64,000 nucleotides of DNA from Neospora caninum Liverpool (lineage: Eukaryota; Apicomplexa; Conoidasida; Eucoccidiorida; Sarcocystidae), in assembly GCF_000208865.1 (NCBI RefSeq), contig NC_018397.1, positions 4,617,748-4,681,747 of the forward strand, given 5' to 3'. The position numbers were made by a program, and so were the translations under genes. Of this stretch, positions 22,829 through 34,823 are shown in pieces (the first letter of the stretch is position 1; every line of letters starts with the position of its first letter). The notes beneath the pieces are model-generated. The model did not search any database and had not been told where the DNA came from. It saw nothing but the letters and a program-made list of their open reading frames with translations.

Positions 22829-24043
22829 TTACTTTATCTCTCGTCCCTTCTCATTTTCATTTAGTGGGCGGCCGGCAACTGCGCGCTTCGCGGCGAGAGA
22901 CTTCGTAGAAATAAGACAACTTGAAATAGCGGGATTTCCGGTCATGGAGCTGTAACACGATTTCTCGCCGTCTGTATCGGCAGGTCCGAAGCTGCATGCG
23001 TGGAGTTTTTCCTTCGGTGATTCTCCAGCGGGTCTCGCGTCTCTCTTCCGAGGAAAACTCAGAGAGAGAGAAGCATCGGAAGCCTGACAAGAGGCAAAAG
23101 AAGAAGTAACCTGAGCAGAAGAGATCAAAGGGAGAGACGGCGAAGAAGGAAGAGAAGAAAAGACACCCAACTCGCCGTTTTTTCTCTTTTTCTCTTTTTC
23201 CAGTTCCTTGTGGTATGGAAACGAAGCCGTCCAGAACACAGTTCCTAACGCTGCGGTATCCAAACTGGAGTCTCTCGTTTGTCTTTCTGCCGTATTTTGC
23301 TGCTCGTCTGCCGATGGAGGTCGGCCGTCCGTCATGAGGAACTTGATTTCTCGCGCGAACGCGGCACCTCTCATCCTCGCGTTCTCGGCTCTTTCACGCT
23401 CTGTGTCTCCATTCGCTTCCCTTTTCCACTGCCATCTGGGTTTCCCCTCTCCATGGGATCCTCCCTTGCTCTCTCTCTCGGCTTCAGCGTCAGCTTCTCT
23501 GTCGTCACGTCTGCCTACGTCTCCTGTTCCTCCCACTCTGTGGCTCCTCGCCATCTCTTCGTCTCTTGCTCCTCTAGCTTCCCTCTCTTCTTCTCTTTCT
23601 TCTTCTCTTTCTTCTCTCTCGTCAGATTGAACGTCCAGTTGTCGCGCTCTTTCTCTTCGTTTGCCGTGTCCCTTGATCCCGCCTCGGTCCGGCTCTTTTC
23701 CCTCACTGTCGCTGTATTCTTCTACGCCTGGTTTCCGGAGTTGTCGCTTATCCACGGAGATTTCGCAGGGTGCATGCGCGTGCCTCGGCTCTGCATTCAC
23801 TCTGGTATCGGCAATCTTCTTTCTCAAGGACTTCTGAACACAGACGAAGTAGGACGAGCGGTGGTTTCAGATCACTACGTTATTCCCGCCCAGGCGTTCG
23901 ACTGCGCACAGAACAGGCTACAAACACCCGGATAAACGCATGCGGAGAAACTGGCCGAAACCAAATATACCTTTGTATCGGGCTGCCGAGCTGCTGCAGC
24001 CTCGTTACCGTCATGTTTAAATTCTGCTAATCATTTGCATATA

Positions 24044-24082
<39 letters not shown>

Positions 24083-27000
24083 CGGCATGCATCTCTGTGT
24101 ACTGCATGCAACGTTAGAAGCGGAAAAGCTCTAGCTGTATGAGTGAGCCCGTCTGTCTCTGTGTCTGTCCCTATTTATATGACTGCCCATCTGTACCAGT
24201 GTACGTAAGTGTGTATGTCTGCATGTACGTATGCATGTATTTGTGTATTTATCAGCGAATAAACTTCTGTGTAGGTATATCTGTCGCCACCCCTGACTGT
24301 ACCCGTTCCATCGACACCAAGGTGCTACTGTGGTTCTCTCTGTGTGTAGGTTCCACGTGTGATTGGTCGGTTCTACCTGAAGAAGCTGAACGCGTTTCGA
24401 AAGACGATCGCGCTCTCTCTTGAGCCGGCGCAGGTGCTGCACAACGCGCGCGAGTTGCGGCGGAAATCTCAAAAACCCCAAACCGCTCTCTTCCCCCGTC
24501 AGCTCTGCTGTGCATGCAAATTTGGACGCTCTTCGCAGAGTACCGGTTCTTCGTGCTTCTCTCTCCGTGCTTCTGTAACTCTTCGTTTCGCCTCCGTTGC
24601 GCAGGATGCACTCATCTTGGTCTCTTCCTGTTCTTAGAGGGACCAGAGAACTGCTCGTCTCCTTATCCCGACGCCATCTCGCGTTCTGTCTGTACGGCCC
24701 CATGGTGAGCTTCGCTCCCTCGTCGCCTTCTTCGCTGCCCTCCACTTCTGCTCTGCGGTTTCCTCGTTCGGCGCCTCCTTCACGTCCTCCACGGTGCGCC
24801 GCTTCCTCGCTGTTCTCTGCTTTTTCGCTAAGGGTTTTCCTGCCGCCCAACGTGTCGCAGGCTACTTCAGAAAGACGGTTTCTTCCTTCGTGCCCTTGGA
24901 GAAGCTTTCTCCCTCCCGCTGTCCTCCCCTCGCGTTCTTCGGTGGTGGTGCTGTCTGGCGTGGAGACTCCCCGGCTGCCGCCCCCTCCCCGCAGAAGAAA
25001 CCGTTCGACTGCATGCAGCCGGAAGCCGTTCCCGTCCTGTGTCTGGGTCTCCCGTTTTCGGTGGCTGGCAGCTTCAGTTCCGCGATTCTCTCCTGCCGCT
25101 CTGTCTTCTTCATCGGGGTCTGAAGCGGCCACGCCTTGCTCGCACGCGTCCGCGGAAGCCCCGGCCTCGGGGCGATCCTTCTGGGACGGAAAGAGAAAGC
25201 GAGAGACCGCGAAAGGCGGGGAATCAGCGGGTGTTGTCGCCAGAAACGGAGACGAGCGAGGCGCCGCAAGAGCAGAAACTGAGGGATCATCCGGCGCGCC
25301 GTCGGACTTCCACAGAGAAGACGAGGAAGGAGACGGCAAGGGCGAAGCGTCTAAAGAGGAGCTCGGGTTTCTCTGTGTTGTCTCTTCCGCGTCGAAAGTA
25401 CAGAGCGCGGACACGGACGAGAGGCATGCAGTGGAGAGCGCGTTGTCTTCGGGCTCTGGCCTTCTTTCCTCTGAAGCTGGGGGAAGCGAAGGCGCGCAGG
25501 CAGGACAGCAGGTATCAAGCCTTCTTTGCGCATTCTCCAGGTGGAGAGAAGAGCCCGACCAGAAAGGCGGACTTGGCGGATGCAGAGGCGCAGAAGGCTG
25601 CAAACGCGAAAGGAGAGCGCGAAGGCGGACGATTTCGCGCTCCAACAGAGACGGCGAGAAGCCGGCGTGTCGCGGAACTGCTTCCTGGTGTCCCACGGGC
25701 GTCCCTCTGAAGAGGAATCCAAAGAGAAGACAAACAGCAGAGAGGCGCTGCTTCCTTGTCATCGCCCTCTTCCGTTCTCTTTGTAGAACGCAGCGGACCC
25801 TCGCCGCTGCCCCGCTTTTCCGGGCAGGCTCTTTCTTTCCGTGTGCCTCCTTCGTCGCCTCGATATGGTCCACAGATTTCGCTGCTTCCCCATATCTTTC
25901 TGTCCTCGCTTTTGGCCGTCCTTGTGTCTCCCCGCACGGGGCAAGTGTCGACACGTGTGATTCGTCGCGTGTTTTCATTCTCTCTGATTCCCTTGCCTGT
26001 TTCTTTTTCCTGCTCGGTTTCGCCGCGAGGCCTCGTACCCGCGCGTGTTTTGCTTCAGAGGCTCTTTCCCTCTTTACCTGATTCGGCGAGCCTTTTGAGT
26101 CAGTTGGAGAGTCGCCAGCGTCGCGGTGAAGTCAACCGCCAAGGGGCTCACGGTAGCCACCAAAATAACTCGTGCGTGCCCGTCCTGAAGGCAAGGACCG
26201 ACAGCAAACCGATAAACGGGGGATGATGCGGAGAGAGGGACTGTGCATGCGAAGAAGGGCGACACGGGAAAACCGGGGACGAGGCCGCGGTCCCGAGGAG
26301 AAAAGCTGTCAAAAACGGAACAGGAAACGCCGACACACGGATGCGCCGGGGAACACGCGTCAGGCGTCTCCTTCTCCGGCGAAGTGGGGCACTTCTTTCT
26401 GTTTCTCTCGGATTCACCTCTCTTGCGTGTGCTGCCTGATAGGTCGTCGTTTTCGCTCCTTCTTTGGGCCCAGCAAAGCCCGCTTCTCCGCCTCGTTTTA
26501 TCGGCGTCGGCTCTTCCTCTGCGACTCTCTCTTCGTTGAAGTCTTCGCCTCTCCGTCTTGGTTCCTGCATGCCTGCTTTCTTTCTCGTTCTCCACCTGTC
26601 CTTGTCCCTTTCTTTCCCTCTCTTCGTTGTCGCGCGCGTCTCTTGCCCCGCGTTTTCTTCCTTTCTGTCCCCCTTTTCGTTCGCCTACCAGAGCGTTTTT
26701 GAGGAGAAATGTGAGTTTCGAGTCTCGCGCCCTCGGCAACGAAGCCTGTTTTCCAGCATCTCTCGGAACCTGCAACTGGCGACTGACGGCAGCGGGTTCC
26801 TGTCGGATTGTTTCCGCGCTGTCTCCGCAGACACTCGAGAGGGAAGACGCCAGAGAGCCTGTCCCCTGTCCCCAGCACTGCAGCGATCCTGTAGAAGACA
26901 AAAGAGCCGCCGAAGTCGCGGCCCACGAGGAAGTGGAAGCAGAGGTCGGAACCGGGGCCGAAACGGAAGAAACTGAAGCGGATGACGCGAGAACAGACAG

Positions 27001-29170
27001 AGTAGGTGACGGCAGAGACCAGGAATGCCTCGATATCGAGGAGGGCTGAGCAGGGGCAGAGGCTGAACCCAGAGGAGCAAACGAAGGCGGACGCGGCGAA
27101 ACAGAAGAAGCTTCGCCATGATTTCGGCGACTGGCAGCCTCCGCAATCACAGCTACGAGTGTGCTGAGACTCTTGTTGATGAAGCAGGCCTATGCAGACA
27201 ACGGGAAACAGTGCAGAAAGTCTGACGCCTCTGTCCCTCGAGCCCCACGCTCCGGTTCTGTCGGGACACCCCTCGACGAGGTTCAACACAAGCTCTGTCT
27301 CTGCTGCAAGTCCAAGCGCGCAGCAAGGGCGGGTGTTCCCGTGTAGGCAGTAGACGTTGCCAGTGCTGACCCATCACCTCATTTAGTATCCTGATTTTTC
27401 CCGCCCTCGTACGTTTGTCCATATTTTTGCATGCATGCATGTACCAAAACATGAATATCTGCACATCGCTTCACAGGCCTAGTTGCGCATACGCATACGC
27501 GCAGTCAAAAGTAGCTAGGTACTTGGCACGGGTGGGGGAAACGCGTGGCCCGACCTCCTCCATTAGTGTTTTTTCTTCCTTCCTTTTTTCGTTAACAGCC
27601 GCCACGGAAAGCCACAAAGACGAAGAGGGAACGGAGGAGACAGGGGCTTCCTGCTGGGGAGTTTGCCGCTCTGCGCCGGCGAGGTCGACTAGGTGGAGAG
27701 ACGAGCAACAGGTGACGGCAGCGTCGTTGGTAGTCTGCAGAGACCACAGACACCGAATCTAACGCAGACGAAAGTGAGAAGAAGGAAACTCACAAATGCA
27801 CGAACAGCAACAGAGATGAGAAAAGGAAAAAGGGAGTCGCCGGTGTGAGAGACGTTGTCGAGGCGAATCGTTAGAAGCGCGAGACATGGACACACAGGAG
27901 ACGAGACTCTCCCGCCCGCCGGCCGCGTTTCTGGTGTACAGGCATCACACGAGTGGAGGCATAAACATGTCGGAGTCCTGGTTGCTTCGCTATGAACGTT
28001 TGTCTTCTTTGTTTCTTTTCCGCCTTCCTCTCTTGCTTCTTTTTCCTTGCTCGTGTTTGCCCTCGCGCGGTATCGCGTGGGTCTCACTGTCCGTGTCTCG
28101 ACGTGGAGAGAGAGGACGGTGTGTGCTCTGGAGCTCGTTGCGTTTTTGGGTGTTTCCCGCATTCGCCTGCGGCGGAGAGCGGCGTGGAAAACGGCGAGGA
28201 GCTCCTCAGCCGACTTCACGTGCCTTTCGCTGAGGCCTGCGACGAGGACGCCGCGCTGCGGGTCTTCTCGCAGGACGAGCGTCTGCGCAGAAAAGCAGAG
28301 AAGCAAAGAGGAGAGCCTTGGAGACGACGACCGGAAAAAGGAGGTCACCATGGAGGATTGGGAAAGCGAGGAAGCAGCCGCAGACGCAGCGAATCAGGAA
28401 CTGGGTCTGTGACCCGAGTGGACGGGGCTCCGAAACAGGAAACAGTTAGAAGCAGAAATAGAAGAAAACACAGACAGCGGAAAGACTCCTTGGACACCGG
28501 GACGGAAGAAGAGCCACACAATGCCGGGAAGCATCCACCGAGGGCAAACGTGTGGAGTGTAACTCCACTGGAAGCACAAGAGGTTTTCCCTTGAATTCTC
28601 TTTCCACGCACAACCGTGAAAGTGAAACGGCATCCACGCGAACACACAGGCAGTCGATGCTTTGCGGCTTCCGCCCTGTGTTTTGAATCAGAGAGACGCG
28701 CCGAAGCATCGTGAGAAACTTTTTTTGGGGAGTGTCGACACCGCTTTCCGTCGTCGCTTTTCTGCTTGCCTTAGCTTCGGGCTTCGCGCCGACGGGTCCA
28801 CGGGGCGCCGGAGCGACAAGGAGATCCCGCAGGCGTTCGCAGTAAATCTCCACGGCGGTTGCGCGGCACTGGAACCTGCAGAGACAAAACCAACCGCATG
28901 ACAGAGCAAATCACACCGAATCCCGACGAGATCATCAGAACCTGTGCGGAGTCCGCTGGGCTTTCTTGTTTGTCTCTCTGTCTAGCAGGGAAAGGTCTAC
29001 GGGATAGTGGCAACTGATGGCATCTGTACATCTACCTCCGCTTCGACCCTGTATTCGATAAACCCTTCCCAGAAAGCAGTGCCACACACCTAGCTGCAAA
29101 CGCGTATAAATCGACGCGCGTCCTTCTGTGCATGAACTGGCCCAACCTTTCGTCTATTAATCTATGTGTA

Positions 29171-29211
<41 letters not shown>

Positions 29212-30418
29212 GCAGACGTGTATCACATATATGACCAAATAGTTTCGGATGTCGGCATGTAGCTCAGTGTTTGGGCTTTCGTGTCGGAGTGTGGCGAGGA
29301 AGAGACCAACTGGAAGGCAGGCGATTGCGACGTCTTGTCGCGAAGGCGATCGAAAAGGAAGAAACAGACGCGGCTCAAGAGGCCTCGTTGCGGATGTTTA
29401 CGTAGAGACCGGAGCGCCTCGGGGGGACCAATCATTGTGTGGGTTTTGCCGCTTCCTGTTGCGCCGTACCTGGAACGAAATAACAAAAACCGGTAAAGGC
29501 GACCTTGAGCATGGTTCGGGGCAAACCAAAGTGCATGCATCAAAGCATAAGGCACGAGAGGAAATGAAAGAAGAACCAGAAGGGCCAGAGGGAAATCGGA
29601 CAAGAAAACAACGAAACTGACGATTAGGAAGGCATGATGAACATGCACACCCACATATACGCAGTTATACAGGTAGATGCGTGAATACACTTACACAGAA
29701 ATACATATACATGCAAATACATCGGTACATTTATTTCTCTTTGCCTGCAGACACATTTATTTATACGCGTCAACCCAAACACATGCAGACACTTCGGAAT
29801 GCGCATATGTGCACATATGGCTAGATTGTCTACAGCCATATTTGTTTCTGAGCCGTGGTTGTGTCTTTCCTCCTCGCGGATCCTCTGCACTTACACAATC
29901 AGAGAGGCATTGATACCGTTGAGGACAGCCAGTGCCGCCGGAAGTCCAGCTTGTCGAAAGGCATCTTCTTGAGTGGCTGCTTCATCCAGAACCCCGTCAA
30001 CGTGAAACACGTGCACTTTTCCGCACTTTCCTTTTCTGTCTAGGATCTCTTTTTGTGCCCCTTTCGTCGCGCCCTGCTTTCTCTCCTCCACATCCTGCGG
30101 CATACGTACACCCCATCGAGACGCGGGCTCACAGCGATCTCTCCCGTCTTGGCCAGCTGCGCCAATGCCTTTACCAAAAGCAGACTGAGAAAGGGTGACA
30201 ACGGCACAGGTGGTCTGGTGCTCTTCGTGGGGTGCAGCCGAGGCACGGGAAGGCAGGGATAGTTCATCTCCTTTTGCTGGAGGTTCGGAGTCGTCCGACT
30301 CTGCGAGTTTAGGGGGACCAGCTTGTCGGAAGCTGATGACCCGCCTTCGATCGCTTCCATCTACAGGTGTGCGAACACGCACTAGAACAGAAACAACGGA
30401 GCCATCCAGAGCAGCCAT
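22829..30418 (-). CDS. Kinesin, N-terminal motor domain with large insertion
   Basis: Microtubule motor ATPase. Minus-strand exons supported by phase are 30418-29895, 29469-29227, 28875-(about 28700), 28282-28088, 27734-27555, 27189-26689, 26184-26078 and 25706-24377. A tail exon runs to the stop at 22829, its start (about 23746) uncertain. Motor motifs in order: SVLVRVRTP (strand 1), YGATGSGKTHTM (P-loop, Lys183), VEIYCERLRDLL, LVLREDPQRGVLVAGLSE, NATSSRAH (switch I), LHLVDLAGAERQ (switch II), CFINKSLSTLVAVI, DSKLTFLLKNAL, and RVILVATVSP. About 130 Ser/Ala-rich residues separate INKSL from DSKLT, where most kinesins have around ten. The P-loop has Ala where Gln is usual. Downstream is a long low-complexity region, a short coiled coil (HLRRLKRERDRLSKRVQLLQ), and a charged tail. 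The end of the third exon is not resolved. Subfamily is not assignable by eye. Confidence 0.88.
24047..24081. repeat. (TA)n microsatellite
   Basis: About 17 TA units in the intron between the kinesin 24377-25706 exon and its tail exon, followed within 50 bp by two TGCATGC motifs (about 24086 and 24105). Confidence 0.95.
29175..29205. repeat. (TA)n microsatellite
   Basis: About 15 TA units, in the kinesin intron just downstream of the weak donor AT|GTGATA at 29227. Confidence 0.95.
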
Positions 30419-33400
30419 TAACCGCGCAAAAGGCACAAGCGAGAAAAACACGGAAGAGAAAACGAAACGCAGGCTAGCAGGGGGGGGGGGGGAGTTCAGC
30501 TGATGCGTGTTGCCTCAAGAAAAGACGGAGACAGCAGGCGAGACGGACCGAGGGAAACAAGCGACGCTTTTTGTCCGAAGCCGCTAAGAAGAACTTTCCA
30601 TAGCGTAAGGAAGAAGAAATATCGGCTGCATTAGACCAGGCTCCCGTCCCAGACTGAGAGACGGTACAGGTTGTCGTTTTTTCAAGGGAAAGCAAGATAA
30701 CCACAGCAATCAGCACAGGCCGATGATCTGATGGACGGAGGTGCGGTTTTGACGACGAAACCCTGTGCCATATAAACTGGCAGACAGCGAATGAGGAAAA
30801 CGGAGACGCAAGGGTGTTTTCATGTCTTTCTCATTCTTCATCATTTTCCTCCTCCTGAGTGCTCCACCACATGGCCGCAGAAGGTCAAGGCTGCAGGCAC
30901 CTCAGCGCGGACAGGAACGGCGTTTTCAGATGAAAACTCGAGGATCGCTGGATATCCGGAAGGAATTTACATTTTCCACACCACGACGGCCAAACGGACA
31001 GCCTTAGTGAATTTGTAGCGATTGGCTCTCTGCTCTTATCCCATGAGGTAACACTCTCTTATTGACGCCGGTGTGAAGGCTACTGCGTCATATCGGGCGA
31101 GGACACTGCTGTGTAAATTTCCTACAGAAGAGATGTGACAACAGTTGAGTGTACGACTAGAAATCATGCATTGACAAATCGTGTGCACGAGGAGACTCGT
31201 CGCGCCCGTTTTTATGAGCTGTTATCTTTGATCACTGCAGAAGGGACAGAATCGGTCGGACCCAAAAACGTGGAATGCTCTCCTGTGCAGCATGCATTGA
31301 CATCAGTGATCAGATCATCCCTCTCTGTCAGCGATATTTCCCTTTCCCCCCCTCATTCCTCTCGTACCTACTTTTCTCCACAGAAAGAACAACGAAAGAG
31401 AGAGGGCTTTTTTCTCACGTGAGCATTTGTGGGACAGGTGGATTCATTCTCCTTCACAAAACAACAACGAGGACGCAGCGATCCAGTTGAACTCTTCTGG
31501 AATTGCTTCTCCATCGAAAAAACGGAATGAAAAAGGTGCCACAAAGCGGCAGAGAGCTCGTCCCTTATTCTCTGAGGGTCGTTCACTCCCAGGATCGCAA
31601 CTAGAAACGGGGTCTCGTTGCCCGAATTGCGGCCCTGTATTCCGCACGACTCCACTGACATATGGCCGGTACGACCTTGCATTTCTGTCGTTCCACAAGG
31701 GTAAGGGGTCTGAATCTGTCAAGCATGTGTAGGGGGCTTCGACTGCGGCATTGAGACTCGAAGGGATGCTCTTTCCTTGCGCAGATCGTATCTAGAGTGG
31801 CAAACCGTAGGAGCCCGAGTGCTGGTAAAGAGAAAGATGCTACGGAGCTCGAGAGAAAAGCTCGACCTGGGGATGCAGCTACAGTGCGGGACTCACACAC
31901 AAGCGCGTTTAAAAACGTTTCATCCTGGGTGTATCGTAAACGTAGGGTCTCTCCTAGTGATTTTGAACGACGAATCTCCAGATCTACGTCACGGCAAACG
32001 TGAAAATCTCCCTGCAACACGAACCGTATGCGACAACAGATCGACGTCCCGGTTGGTAAGGCTGTTTCTCAGGCCTTAGCTCCTTTGTTTCATTCCCCTT
32101 TTCGGGAAATCCGAACACTTCTGCCATCATGTTTCTTTGGAAAACTGTCGGTACGCGTCTCGCGTCGCCAGTGGCTACTCGAAGACGCAACCCACCCCAT
32201 TTTTCTAGGAGACTGGAGACAGGCACAGTTTCACTGTGTGCAGGTTTATGCCTATGCTCATGCGCATATTTATGTGTACTGTTCAGGAGGTACCAACGGG
32301 AAGTAAGCTGCGATCCTTTTTTGTCGACATCAAACGGTTCCGTTTCACCGCCAGAGTAGATGAGCGCACGCTCCCCTTTCCGTAGAAAAAGTCCCGCGTT
32401 TCTGGTTTCCTTCCTCCATAAGCCCTTCAAAATGTGTCCCCACACGCCGGCTTGCCGCTCCCTTTTCTTTGCTTGCTGTTCCTAGCAAATCAGTCAAGCA
32501 TCAACTGCTTCTTGGACCGAAGGCTGGTGAGGTGTACGGACAGCCGACCGGAGGGAAAAAACTGCAAACAAATGTGCGATGGCGTATCGCCTGTGAATAG
32601 CGGCACATAAACACAGATTTCTAAACACCGATATATGCGTTTTCGACCACAAACGCCCTCCGAATATAAATCTACTCGCATTTCCTCCCCGCTGGATAGA
32701 CCTCAGAGAAATATCTGTACGCAAGACATCCCAACCGTGTCACTGCAATCGTTCCTGTCTTTCCCCCCAGTAGAAGACAAACCATGGAAGAAGAGACGCA
32801 GACAACCCGTTCTCCTTCAAAGCTGTACGTTTCTGTTGCAAACTGCAGGAAAAAGGTAGAAGAATGAAGGGAAAACACCGTAAGCGGTTTCCTTCCACAC
32901 TATGGAGTGTGAAGGAGGGTGAGAAGCGGTCGAGACTACCGGAGAAAAGTGAGGTTCTGCGCGCTGAAGCTTGGCGTTGCATGCGCCCTCCACTCCGATA
33001 CAGCACAGGACCTTCCTCAAATCCTTTTCAATCAGCTACTGTGGCGATGTGCTCACTCTTCCTCTGTTTTTTAAGAGGGCGATTTCCTCTCGTTTGTTTC
33101 CCTCTTTTGGTTTCTGTCCCGATGCTTCCGTGAATCCTAGTACACACTTCGCTTCTACTGTCCGAGACTAGCGGCATAGGTCATCTTTTCTCTCAAGTTT
33201 CTCAGTTTCTCTCGGTGTTTCAACAGCAGGGCCGCCTCACACTTTGGGGTTTCTCTCGAGGTTAACAAAGAACGGTTTCTTTCTTTTCCTTTTCCCTGCT
33301 TGTGTGCCTTACTGGAGATTCTTCCTTGTCTGGCTTTTGTCCTTGTCGGTGCGTGTCGCCGGACGCCCCGATTGACGGGGCCTTGTTTTTCGCGTCTCCG

Positions 33401-33903
33401 CTGGTCCTCGTTTCTCCACTCCGGCACTTCACAGATGCGTTTCCTCCCTTCCTCACGGACTCTCCGTGGACATACACTCCCCGCTTTCCCAGCACCTGGC
33501 TTTCGTGTCCTCTCCATCGCCTATGTGATCCGTCTCTCTTGTCAATCGAAAGCACTTTCTGTTTCCCGTTCCCTCCGCGCTTCGTGATCTCTGTTCCGTA
33601 CCGGGAGGTGTCTCTTTGGTGTTCTTTCTCTCGCGCTCTTTCCTCAGTGTCGTGCCGTTGTTCTTCCCGCCCTCAGATTTTGCAGGGTGACGCGAGGCTC
33701 GCACCCAGACGGCACCGCGCGAACGGAACGCAAAAACAAAAGAGGGAAGACGGAGCGGCGCAGCGCCTCTGTGGACTTGCGAGAGGCCTTCGGGGGAAGG
33801 ATGTGGGTCTCCAAGTGACTGCCATGGAGTTTCTCTAAGGCGCTGTTTCGTCTCGCGGTGCGGACTGACCCCCAAAGCTTCCTCGCGTTTTCTTCTCGGC
33901 AGC
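30419..33903. other. Divergent intergenic region between kinesin and the giant gene
   Basis: This 3.5 kb interval holds both promoters. It contains a run of twelve G at about 30480-30491. No ORF shows a domain. The last 600 bp before 33904 is pyrimidine-rich and ends in TTCTCGGCAG just before the ATG, which looks like a 3' splice site, so the giant gene may have an intron in its 5' untranslated region or an extra 5' exon. Confidence 0.45.
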
Positions 33904-34823
33904 ATGCACCCGAATCAGGGCCCTGACGGCCCTCCGCCTTCGCTTTCGCCGCCTCCTCAGGCTGGCGTGGCGGCTGTTCCTTTCCCGTCGTTTTCTCCCC
34001 CTCCTCTTCCCCCCGTTCCATTCAGTCGCCATGAGAATTCTTCCGTTCCTTCGCTGCCTCTCTCGTTTTCTTCCCCTCTTTCCCCCTCTTCGGCTCCCAC
34101 GGCGGGGCGTCTCATCGGCCAACCGCGGGTCGGACCCGAAACCTTGTCGCTGGATCAGAATGCCGCCTCTTCTGCCGCCGCCTCTTCTGCCGCCGCCTCT
34201 TCTGCGTCGAACTTCCCTTCCGGTTCCCCACCCTCTTCTGCCTTTTCTTCCGCTTCATCTCCGCTCTCCCTCGCCCCCTCTGCGTTTTCGCAGTTCTCGC
34301 AACAAACAGAAAAACCTGCGCCGACAGAAGGCGCTTGGGCCGATACTGGCGCGTCTCTGGTCCAGGGCGAGTCCTCGCCGTCGTCCTGCTCGTCGCCCTC
34401 GCCGGCGGCCTCGCCCCGCCACGCTTCTGCGTGCTCCGCGCCTGTCTGGGCGTCGTGCGAAGCCGTCGACTGGGCTCTGTCTTACCCTTTTTCTCTTCCT
34501 TTCTCTGTCCTTCCGACCTCGACGCAAGCGCTTCTGGGCTATCCGCGGAGTCTGCGCTTCGTGTCCCGGCTGCTCGCCCCTCTCGTCCCCTCCGCTTCTG
34601 CGTTCGAGCCGTTCCAGAAAAAGAGAGAAACGAACGCGCCAATCGCCTCGCTCCTCGAAGAAGTCCGCCAAACGCTCTCTCCGAAACTCGTTGGCGGCCT
34701 GCAGTATGTGCAACGGACGATCGACAACTTGGATGACGCACTCTGGACCAAATTGCAACACCTTCTGAATAAACCGAACGACGTGCACGCGTTCCAGAGC
34801 TTCCTCCTCGACGTCATCGCCAG
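33904..34823 (+). other. Giant gene, exon 1: disordered Pro/Ser/Ala N-terminus
   Basis: Residues 1-306. The first 180 residues are Pro/Ser/Ala-rich and contain a short tandem [13 protein letters not shown] tract (about 34168-34206). The end of the exon becomes ordered and amphipathic ([18 protein letters not shown]), suggesting that the conserved region of the family begins here. Confidence 0.7.

Noticed and set aside
24597..26081. 494-codon plus-strand ORF
   Set aside because: Antisense to the kinesin 24377-25706 exon and its flanking introns. The kinesin exons join in phase; this frame shows no domain.
31601..32020. 139-codon minus-strand ORF in the kinesin/giant-gene interval
   Set aside because: No family recognised and competing ORFs on the other strand of similar length. 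Too weak to call.
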